Source: Paroedura picta (Eukaryota; Chordata; Lepidosauria; Squamata; Gekkonidae). Taken from it: a DNA stretch of 64,000 bases. A model generated the notes under the pieces. That model had not been told where the DNA came from. It worked only from the letters and a program-made list of their open reading frames with translations, and did no database searches. The translations under genes and the position numbers were made by a program. The stretch is taken from assembly GCF_049243985.1 (NCBI RefSeq), contig NC_135374.1:50341934-50405933 (forward strand), read 5' to 3'. Shown here piece after piece: positions 20,151-32,100 of this stretch; positions within the stretch are counted from its first letter, which is position 1; the number at the start of each line of letters is the position of its first letter.

Positions 20151-23100
20151 TTTGGTGTGATCGCTGAACGTGAGGAAGTCCCAGTACAGATACGTGGGGG
20201 CTGAAGGGAGATCGCATGGTCACAGAAAAGGAGTGGATTCTCTCACCTGACATATTTATTTTTTTCTATTTATATGCCGCTCTTCCCATGGGGACCCACA
20301 ACATAATGCTATACCATTGCATAGTCATTCCACATGATAAAGTCAGCCGAGTATGTATGAGCCCGATGCACTTGATAACTGATTGATTGGCCATGGTTGG
20401 GTGAACTCTTGCCCAATAAGGGCCAACCGCAGAACTTGCCTCCTGTTTCAGCGGCTTTCTGTAGTTTGCCCCAAGGAAAAGGAGAAGGCCTAGATGGGTG
20501 ACACAACTCTGGGTAAGTGGCCCATCCTCACCCTACCTTGTCTCAGAGTGGCAGATGAACCGAGGAACCACCTGATGAGGTGTGCGCCCTACAGGTTGCC
20601 ATCTGCTGCCTTGCTGTGACCTCCCCCCCCCCTTCTGGGGAGGGTGGGGGTGAAGGAGCCATCAGACAAAGTGAGCAGCACCCTGCGGGGTGCCCAACGC
20701 GATCCACCACCGGGCCGGCGGGAGGGTAGTGGTGGTGGAGAGAAAGCAACCAATTCTGCAGACTGGTAGTCTGCTGCCTCGGTGCTCAGCTTCCTTTCTT
20801 GGTTGCCCTGAACTTTGAAAGCAGGAGAGGAGTGCATTGTGGGACACCCATCCTGTCTCCACCATCACACACAGAAACATCTTCTCAAAGTCCCCCACTT
20901 TTTTTTCTCCACCCCCCTCCTCTCCCCTCTGCCACTGTGCTGGGAATTCATTAACACTTCCACAGTGACCTTCTCCTGAGGATTTCACTTTTAAAGCTGG
21001 GGGTTGTGATCAAAAAGAAGATGTAAAAAAGCAGGAATGGTGGAGGTTGGGACTACAGAGTAAGGGAATATGTGCATCCCCAAAGATGCTGTGTTCCCGA
21101 GGGGGAGGGTGTGTGGTATGTAGAAAAGATGGAGGGAAGAGGAGGCTTGATGGGGAGGGAAGGAAGGAAGAAAGATCAGTGGTGACCTGTGTAGAATGGT
21201 GTTTTTTTTTTGGGGGGGGGGGCTCCAATGTGGCCGTTTTTTCCAGTGGAACTGATCTCTGCAGTCTGGGGGATCCTCAAGTCCCACGTAGAGTCTGGCA
21301 TCTTTGAACAATGGCACAGTGCCACACAGACACCACCTCCCCCAAGCAGCCCTTTTCTGCAGTTTGGAGAGGAGTTCTCATTCTGGGAGTTCTCCAGGTT
21401 CCACCTGTAGACATCCCCGAACACTGGCACAGTGCCTCACAGATGCCCCTCCCATGCAACCCTTTCTTCCAGGTGATCTGATCTCTGCAGTCTAGGGAGG
21501 CACTTTCAGTCTGGGGGATCCCTAGCTCCCACCTGGAGGCTTGCATCCCTGAACCTCCCTGGGGCACAGTCCCACAGAATCCAGCCTCCCAAGCAGTGAT
21601 TTATGTTGCCTGGAGATGTCATAGCAAAATTCCCCCTCCAAAACAACCGTTTTCCCCTAAGAAGCTGATCTCTAGTCTGCAGATGGACTCCAATTTCAGG
21701 AGGTCTCCAGGCCACACCTAGAAGTTGGTGACCCCTGAGTTAGGAATGTTCCTTCAAGTTTGGAGGTGGGGCCTCAAAAATCTGGGGTGGGTGGGAAGAG
21801 TAAAGGCCACCCACCAGCTCCATGGGACCTGGAGTGGCTTCTGCTTCCTCTCCATCCCTCCCTCTCTCCCCCTCCCTCTCAGCTGTTTGAAGAAGTAGAG
21901 ATAGGTTGTTATTCCTGAAGATCTCTAGGCTCCACCTGGAGGTTGGGAACCCAGCTGGCTGCACATGGAGGAGTGGGAGATCTCTTGAGATCGAGCCTGC
22001 TACTGTTCAATCACTTCTACCAGCTGGATCTCAAGATCAAGTGGGGAGCAGGGGGAGATGTCAGCACCCAGGAAAGCCACAGGGCAGCCATGTGTCCTAG
22101 CACCCTTTGTATTCCTGGGTACAACGGGCTTTGCTCCTAGTTAGATATAAAAGCCTGATTTAGGTAATTAAAGATTGAAATCCAACAGTTGCAGAAAGGT
22201 CACCTCCTCCTCTTTAGAGCAGGGATTCTCAACCAGGGTCTGTGGATCCCTGGGGTCCATGGGAACTATGAAGTGGTGTGGTATTGGGTCTCAGCATCTT
22301 CTGAGTTCCTGCTCTTCTTTCTGGCATACACGGGGCAGAGCTACCACAGTAGTAGTAAAGGCAGGGGGAGGGAGAAGGGGGGCTAAGGGTATGGGTAGTG
22401 ACATCACTTCCGAGGCTCTTTGAAACCTGAAAAATTATTTCAGGGACTCCTCCACGGTTGAAAGGTTGTAAAAGGCTGCTTTAGAGAGAGGGGCACCTAA
22501 AGTACTTCTACAAGTCAGTACGTGGGTGTTATGAGCATCTCAGGTAGGGAGGCCAGATAACTGATGTTATTTCTAGGCCTCAACATAGCCCATTTTATTA
22601 AGTACAGCAACAACTATGTCAGAAGCTTCCTCAGTTGGTTCAGTTCTCTGGAATGGCCTACCAGTGTGTCTGGAGGGCACCTTCCATGAAAGCATATATG
22701 GTGCAATCCTGTGGAGAGTTAGGCCAGTCTATGCCCCTCCAAGTCAGTAGACTGGGGTAACCCTGCATAGCATTTTACCATTATGAAGCTGTGCAATACA
22801 GCTCTACTCTAGGAGGCATTAGGAGAAGGATGAACTTTCTTACCCATTCAAGTGTGCTTTTAATGCTGCATTATTTTTCTCTATTAATGGACTTCTGTGT
22901 TTTGCACCCTGGAATTGTGCTGTTAGCCACTTTAAATGAAAGAAATAAGGCAGCATATCAATATTCTAAATAAGTAATCCTTTGTAAATAGCACTTTAAA
23001 TGGTTGATTTCCCCACCGGCTCTCTCTTAGACTGCCTTGAGAAATGGTTCTTACAATGTGAGAATAAGAAGTTACAATGACATGTATCAAACAGGTCCTG

Positions 23101-26100
23101 AGTATATTTTATTCTATCTTTAACAATAAACATTGAATGCTGTAGGCTACAGTTTCTTCAGTCTGCTCTTTTGGACAACTATTAACTTTTAGTTTCTTGA
23201 ATTAAACCCACTCCCATTTTTCCTTGCTGTTGCTTGACATATCCCCTTGTTCTGCATTATTATCTTTTGCATTATCTACTTTATACCCTTCAAAGCAGTC
23301 TATCCTACATATATTTATTTGTTTTTTACTTTGGAAGCTACATGATGCCAGTAAAAAAGGAATATCCAAATCTTCTATTGTAACAGCATAGTCAATTAAC
23401 GATCAGAAGGTCATGCTACTTTTACTGCCAATACAGCATTCCTCTGGCACCAAGTAGAACAGTGCATGCCAATCCAATTTTGTTGTCTGTTTTGCACATT
23501 TAAATTTTTAATTATTGCTTAGTTTGAATGTGATTAAAATCTTGCCAACTGGATGTTTTCTGTCTGCATGTTGTTTTCTTTCCATTGGCATTTAGTTGTT
23601 GAAAATTATGCTAGTTTTATTCTAGCAATGCGGTTTTATGCATCATTATACTAGTCTAAGCCCATTGAATTTAGTGGTCTTAGACAAGAGTAACTGTTTA
23701 GGATTGTACTGTAAATGTATTATCTTTACCTATCAGAAACTTCTTCCATATGTCTTACAACTGATAGAGAAGAAACAATTGTATGTTTGAATCCTTCAAA
23801 CTAGCTGTGTTTGCTTCAGCAGATCTCTTTTATTTATGAACAGGGAAAGCAACAAGTTTAAAGCATCAGAATGCTTGGTTTACTACTTCCTATCCTGGAA
23901 AATCTTCATCATCTTCAGCAGGGAAACTCCGAGCAACAGAATGGAAATTTTCACTTTCATGAAATGTCAAGAAGTAAAGGAAGCAAGTTCTTTTTCTACT
24001 TCAGAATCCCTGGGGGCTTATTTATTGAGAGGCTTTTTTTATAAAGGAAAATTGGTAACTTTAAGAATCACAACAACATCAAACATAATTTGGTCCTTTT
24101 TGGAGAAAGGATTCTGTCTTCTCTTCTTTTTTTGTTGGCAAGAAATCAGTTCAGTTCAGTTCTGTAGTGTGTGTATTATTTTTGCAATTGACTAATAACT
24201 GCCAGGAACTGTAATAAGATGAAAGGCCAAATAATTTAATTTCTCTCAACTAATGTAGATTAGACCTTTGGATCCCTCCCCTTCCACCACTTTCTATTAG
24301 GAAAGAAAACCCTGAAGTGAAAGGAAGGAATGATGATTGTATTTGCACTCTGTCATCCCAGTCCAAGAACTTCTTCCCTGCTTTTCTGGCCATTCTTCAT
24401 TGGCTCCTCTTACTGCTGGTTTGCAGTATAACTGATGTGAACTACTCTTGTAACCACAAGGCCATTGGATCTGCTGAACAGGTAATTTGAGCCATGGATC
24501 TTAGTCCTGGACAGGCCCATGAGCTGATCACAATCCTTACTGGCTAGTTACTCTTTTTGTTGACATAACACTAAATTATATCATATAATAATAATAAACC
24601 CCATGAAATGTAAATTTGGTAATGAATCTTTGTAGTTCTTACAGATGCATCTAAACACTAGCATCCTATATTCAAAAGCTGCTTCATACTGTTCCTTCTT
24701 ATTCTGCTACCAGAAGATTTAGTCTATATAGTAATCCATTATTCTGCTTTTTATGCTGTAGGCTTATTGACTTTTGTTTGTTGCAAGATCATATTATTTT
24801 TTTAAGGAATAGTTTTCCTACACATACTAATCTGGTACAGAAAATGTATAAGTAGCTGAGGAAGATACATATACAGTATTAACAGCAGACACAAACTATT
24901 TTGGCCAGAAATCTTATAATTGTTTATCCGTTTTAAATTTTGAAACTTGCTAACATGTGCTCTATCTGCTTGCCCTTTGCATGGTTTCATTTATGGAGAA
25001 CAATTGAGTTATCTTCCTCATCATGTTTTGCATTGCTTGCATCATTCTGGAATGTTCTTTGCTTAACTGAGGAATTAAATAAAGGAGACTACAAATTTTT
25101 GAATGTCTCGCTTGGATTTTAATGATAAGTAGGAACTACTGGGTGGGCAGTTTGGATTTGGAGATCAACAGTCAACTCTTGAGTATCATTTCCTAGACAT
25201 CTGCACACCTTCCCAAAGTTGTTGCTTGTTCCATGGGGGGAGCATAGTATCTGATTCTGAACTGGAATCTGGAGTACAGAGCAAAAAATCCACATAATAG
25301 AGCAAAGGCAGAAAAGCACCAGACTTACATTTATTTTTAGATCTCATTCTGTATTAAGAACCACTCAGATAGCAGAACCATTGTCTATTGCTTTAAGAAA
25401 TGAATGGCCATGCCTATTTTGCAAGACACATCTGGCCTGCCATTATGCAATATCTAGGGATATATGCAACATCAACCCTGGGGGTCTGGCTGACTAAAGT
25501 TGGGGGTTGGGTGGGAGTAAGGGGTTGAGGACTTGGGGTTGAGGTTTATGTGGACTTTTGAATTTTTACTGTATGTTTTATGTGTTGTTAGCCGTTGTGA
25601 GGCGGGAAGTCCAGGAGCAGCGGCATATAAATAAAAGGCAGCTGCACTGGTTCCCAGTTGAATTCCGAATCCACTTCAAGGTATTGGTGCTAACCTTTAA
25701 GGCCATACATGGCCAGGGCCTGGAGTACCTAAGGGACCACTTGGTTGATTATGCCCCCAAAGGGATCCTAAAGTTGTACAATAAGAATAAATTGGTGATC
25801 CCTGGTCCAAAAGAGGTGCATCTTGTCTCAAACAGGGCCAGGGCATTTTCAGTCCTGGTCCCAACTTGGTGGAATGAGCTCTTGGAAGAGCTGAGGGCCC
25901 TGACAGAATTAAACCAGTTCTGCAGGGCCTGCAAAACAGAGCTGCCAGACATTTGGTTGGGGCCAATGAATAGACAATCTGACTAAACACCATCTGGGCC
26001 CCCCATACACACACACACACATCCCTCCCCCTGGAAAAGCCAAGATGTTCTGATTATTCTAGTTGCCCATACAGGTGTGTAGTTCCCTGTTTTAAAATGC

Positions 26101-29100
26101 TTTTAATAATTTGTAACAATTGTTTATAACTTATTGTATTATTTTATCCTGTGTTGGAAGCCACTTCAAGCTGGCAATAGTGTGTGTGTGGGTGGGGGGA
26201 GGGGATGTAAACCAGAGAATAAATAAATAATATATTTTGAGATCTTGGTGGCTGTTTTAGGGATTTATGTACCATGGCAACAGTATTGCAGGACTTTTCA
26301 AAAGCTAGATGAGTGGGACACAACAAAAGAGAAGGATGCTGTCAGGCCAGGAAGAAAATAAAGTTCAAAACTAGTGGGGAGAAAAGGTAGGCTGTTGGGT
26401 AGGTGGAAGGAAAGGAAAGAAGGAAGTATGGAAAGGTAAGAGGCTATGGGCGCTGCCAGGGGCATATAAAGTGAAAATAGCATGAAGTGTTTTATTAAAA
26501 TGGTACTGAAAGAATTTATTATAGGTTTTTTTAACCAACAAACAACCAACCCATGTGAGGTTTTCGAAACAGTCATAACTTTTCTTTCTAGTACAAGAGA
26601 GGTGAATTAAGAGCTCAGAGGGTTATTTGCCCCCTTGTATCCTCACAAGAGCTGAAGAAGGGGATGGCAGATGTTAGGTTAATTGATGGTTGACTGGACT
26701 TAAGTCAACCATCAATCTTCATTGCCAAACAGAGATCTGACCTGGGATCTCACCCATCCAGATTGAAGAACTAAATGGCCCTCAATACTGACTCTTATTT
26801 ATTTACTTATATATTTGTAATCCATATAGTATGTATATTTACTTATATATTTCCCCCCATTGAAGTCCCAAAAAGGCTTAACATTACAACATAATTGTGC
26901 CATCCAATGTTGTATCTGTGCAAAAGCCCTGTGAGGTATGTTAGGCTGAGAGGAGTTGGCTGGCTCGAGATCATTCAGCAAGCTTCCATAGCAGAAGTAG
27001 GGGGTTGGGTCCAAAGATAATATAATCACTATACTACGTTTGATCTCTGTATCACACAGTGGTTATCTCAGTATATCTCTTATGTATATCAAAGCAATAT
27101 CACCCAATTGATAGCATCACTTTTTAAGTCTTGGTTCCTAATACTGGACTGCTATTTGTCAATGGGAACAATGCTTCAATTTTGGAAAAAAGAGAGATCC
27201 ATAATGAATCACTGTCAAATCATGTACTTCTTTCCTTATTCTTCCTGCCCCCCTCCCTCCCCCAAAAAATACATCCATATAGTTTTGTAGCTGAAGGTTA
27301 TTACTGCTCTCCTGTAGTTAGGGCTATGGTATGCAACATTACATAAATGTATGGGCTTTGAAAAGCTAAGTTTGGAATCCTGCAAATGAAAATTGGTTTT
27401 TTACTTGGGCTTTCCAAGAAAATAATACTGAAGTTTTTTGCAGGCTGGTCCAGTAACCAAAGTGACCATATGCAAAGACAAAGATGGAAGACTCAAGACT
27501 TTTGGATTTGTGTGCTTTAAACATACTGAATCCGTGCCTTATGCCATATCTTTGTTGAATGGGATTCGTTTATATGGAAGGCCAATTAAAGTGCAGTACC
27601 GCTTTGGTAGGTTTAACTTTATTTTTCCTTTTTTCCAAAATAGTACATGTATCTCTTATTTTAAGAAAATGTTACATTCTAATAGTGAAGTGTGAAACTC
27701 TTTGGATAGTTAGCTCTCTGCCAAGGATCAGAAATGAATCACATAATCACATTAAGAGTAAATAACATCACAATTATCCACTCTCAGTTTTCCAAGTCAC
27801 ACTGTTCTACACTAATAATATAAATATAAAAAGAAGAAATCGGGCAGTAAAACAGTCTCAACCAAACCAAATAGAACTCTTGGTCCTCCTAAAAAAATCA
27901 TTCAGTTGCTGTTACTCTCTACTCAGACATAATGCCATGCTAAGCAGATGTTCTGCATTAGCCATATCTGTCTAACAAAATAATATCCCAAGACTTGTTA
28001 ATACCAGTGGTATAAGACACAGTGTCCTGAACCTTATCTCCAGATCTAACAGGGAACTTATAAAACCAACAGGTGCTGTCAGTAGATTATTTTTTACAGA
28101 AAGAACATAGGTTATGTATGACAACATTAAAAGCACAGTATGAATGATGATAAACAGTATCATCAAGCTGAACTCCCTAAGCTGAATTAATTTCTAATAA
28201 TCACAACCTACTCATTGTATATAGAGTCTTGCCACTAAGAAATGCTTACATTATCTTTTCACAAATTCTAAGAAGGGTCCCCAAGAGTTAGTACATTCTT
28301 CTGGTGGCTCTCTATTTACTAAATTAGTCAGCTTTGCCATAACAACAAGGTTTCTCATACATTCCAACCAAGAATCCAGTCCAGGCGACTCTTGCTGCAT
28401 CGATCTTGATGCAGTAGTGAGTGTGGCTGCGGCAGTTGCATGGGGAAAAAATTGCTGGCTTTTATAGGTAAATTGGAAGGTAGCATTGTGATCATAATCG
28501 AAATGAGACAATTAGGGAAAAAATGTGACAACCAGCCGCAAATTAAAGAACAGATCCAAAAGTGCAGACTGCAAAGGTTTGGTCATGTCTGCCGAATGAA
28601 CACCAGCTGACTGCCTCATAAGCTCCTCTGGTGAGAACGGCCAACTGAATGGAAGATCCAGTGATTGGCGCCAAAGAAAACATGGCTTAAACAAATCAAG
28701 GAAGACCTAAGAAACCAGCGATTGACTGTCCATATGGCCAAAATGACTGCCACCAATCGCCAAGCGTGTAAACGTATTATAAACTAGGTAAAAGAAATCC
28801 AGTGGCACCTTCAGCAGCGTATTAGCTGAGAGGACAACCTGCTCCATCAATCACCAGCTAAAGGATAAAAAGAAGGAAGGTAGCATATTTAACAGCATAA
28901 ATTTCAGATAATGGAAATTCAAAACATTAAAATTTTCTCCATATCAGCATGCAAGCTTAAAAAATACATTTTTAAAATGCATTCACATGACCACCACATA
29001 TGAAAAAAGGAACCAATAGCATCATGACACCTCCAGTACTTCCCATGACACTTTGTGTATACCGTTAGGAGTTACATACCAGCTGTAAAGCTTTTTATAC

Positions 29101-32100
29101 CAATTTTCCCTCAACAATTGACATCTTGTTAATTTAACGTTTCTGGACCACAACTTCTCCCACTCTTCAGATATTTTTAGCCCAAGTTTTGCATGCATTT
29201 AATTATACTTTTTTTACTTGCTCAGTCTTACTCTCAAGCTTCAAGATATGTTTATATATACATCCCAGGGTATGTGGTTCCGAATTATTTTCAGTTCAAA
29301 ATCAGTTAAATCACGGAACGTCTTTCATTTTTCTTGCAATCTTGATACCATTTGCCTATGACTAAACCAGTTGATATTTTTGTTCAATAGGTTTTAATAT
29401 AATATTGATGTGGAATGTTGTTTAATTGCTTTTATGAATTAATTGTTGTGCCACTGAAATGTTGTAAACCATCCTGATTAGTAAAATAGCAAAAATGCAC
29501 TGCCGAGCACAGACAAAACACAACCTAGAAAATCATTTTGTCTTGTCCCCCTTCCCTGTCTAGATAACAACCCAATAAAATAAAAGACTAGGAAGATAAA
29601 TTGGCCGCAAAAAGAGCAAGAAAAGAGGAAAATAGAAATAATAAAGTAAATAAAAGCTCTGTAAGCAGAGGGCAGCAGCATCTTGCTGTCTCTGAGCTGG
29701 AACTGGAACTTCAATTATTTTCTCAATAATACATTCCAGTGACTGGAGCTGTTAATAGGGTGAGACAGATCTTTCTCCAAGTCTGAAAAGTGCCCCAAAT
29801 TTGTAGGAAAGTTGTAACAAAATATTTTAGGGGCTTTAAAAAAATATGAAAATGACAAAGCAAGTGCCTGTAGCTTTAAGCAAGTGATTCACTCTGTGGC
29901 TGTTGCTAGGCCATTACAGTATTCCAAACTGAGTTTTCTGGACCTATTTTGGCTTTTGAGAGAGGACTCATTAGGACTTAGGCTGCCAGCTCCAGGTTGG
30001 GAAATTCCAGAGATTTTGTGCTTAATTCTGAGGACAGGGTTTGGGGAGAGGCCTCTACCGGATATAATCCTGTAGAGTCCTTCCTACAGAACAGCCATTT
30101 TCTCCAGGAGACAGATTGCTGTCATCTGAAGTTCAATTGTAATTTCAAGATTCTGTAGACCTGGAAGCAATCTCTGACTTGATACCACTTGCGTTACTCA
30201 GTGATGCCTGGCTGGTTGCTACTGTTCAACAGTAGTCACCCTACAAAAGCCAGTATGGTATAGTGGTTAGTGCTTCAGAGTAGGATCTGGGAGATAGCAT
30301 TTTGGATATTTTGCTGAGGAAGCTCACTAAGTGATTTTGGACTAGTTACATTCTTTCAGCCTAATATCCCTCACAGGATGGTTTTGTTTTGTTTTGTTTG
30401 TTTTTTGCAGATACAAAAGAGGAGAGGAGAATAACATATGTTGCCTTGGTCTCCAGTGTGGAGAAATGCCGAGTTTAAATGAAGTAAATTAATAACTATA
30501 GTTGAAGATGGGAGGCACGTAAAATGTAGGTTAGCAAATGGCTGAGAAGGAGAGAATGGGGCAGGGAACTGTGAAACCACACAGCTGGGCCACAACTTTC
30601 ATAGGCAGGGGCTCTGGGGATGGGGGGAGAGGGAAGCCTTAACACAGAGGGACAGATAAAAGTTGAGTAGAAAGGAGATATGTTTGCAACTCCAGGATAG
30701 GAAATTCTTGGGGGTAGGGCATAGGGAAGGACCTCAGAACAGTACAGTATAATGCTGTTGACTCCATCCTCCAAAGCAACCATTTCCTTCAGGGCAGAAC
30801 TAGGGTTGACTGCCTCCAGGTGGAAGCTGGAGATCACATGGAATTATAACTGCTGGGTAGCTATGAGGGTCTGAAGCAGCAGAACAAAGTTTACATCCAG
30901 TAGCACCTTTAAAAGCCAGCTCATTCAAGGTATAAGCTTTTGTGGGCAAGTCCACTTCTAAGGAATCTTATACCTCGAATAAAACTTGTTGGTCTTAAAG
31001 GTGCCACTAGACTCAGACTTTGTGTTCCCCCCCACACCCTGGTTTTTACCAAATTAGCTTTGTGGATTTTCAAATCGTGGATTTTATTTTGACTTTTCAG
31101 TGTTTTGATCCCAACAGGAACTATGTATCCTCCTCCCCTCACCACCTCCCCAACGCATCCACCTCACCCCATCCTTGCACCCATAGCTTGTCTGTGTGCA
31201 ATGCCCCCAGCCTCCACATGCCCATTTTTACAAATGGGCTTTATTACAAGTTTTCCATAAAAAACAAAGTCTGTTTGGAGATTTGAATGTTCTATTTTAA
31301 TTAATACACTGTTAGGACAGTTGATGCTATATGAATGTTTGATTTTGGTTGTTGTATTAGAACTGATCCTTAGCTTTCAGACAAAGCCTGTTATCTATAT
31401 GTGAAAAGGTGTGAAATTACTAACCTTACTAATGTAAATATTTTGTTATGTTCATAGGGAGTTCCCACTGTCCAGAGCTAAGCAGTCATTGCCAGAATAT
31501 GGAAAGCAGTGCTGATATGCAATCACTAACATACAGGTATTGGAGTTGCTTGTTTTTGTAATATCTACAAGTATTTCCAGTCTTAAAAATATCACTATAT
31601 ATCATTTAAAGTTGTCTTTTAATTGCTGTGCCGGGAGTGGCTATCTATAAATATAAATAAATAAATGATAGTTCAGTATTAACAAGAGGCTTCTAAGTTT
31701 CTTGAGCTTAGAAAGCCTTTTGGAATGAGGTCTTTTGGGTAATTCCAGGTATTATGTCAAAGTATTATGTGGGTATGAATCTACTGGTTGTCCCAGGCCC
31801 TAACCCGGGCCACGGCTTTTTTGGCCCTGGCCCCAACCTATTGGTATCAGCTCCCGGAAGAGGTCTGGAAGATGGTATGGTAAGGTAAATAAATCCTCTT
31901 TCCTTTATGCAACAGTATTGATCTAAATCAGGCCTCCATATGGTTTTAAAAAATCTGCAGGTAGCTCCATTCACATCACACCCAACATCAGATCTAATTT
32001 GGCCCCGAGTTCAGTGGGAATTCCCAATGAAGTGTTTCATAGGGTGCACAAATGAAGCTGAGTCCAAGTTTAATTTCAAATTGAAATTTGTTCCTCCCCT

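Noticed and set aside
19669-20204. Overlapping frames of 145-162 codons around the RBM11 start
   Set aside because: CpG-island frames; the RBM11 exon 1 frame from 19865 explains the coding signal.
23836-24195. 119-codon frame in RBM11 intron 1
   Set aside because: No domain, no splice-site context, ordinary AT-rich composition.
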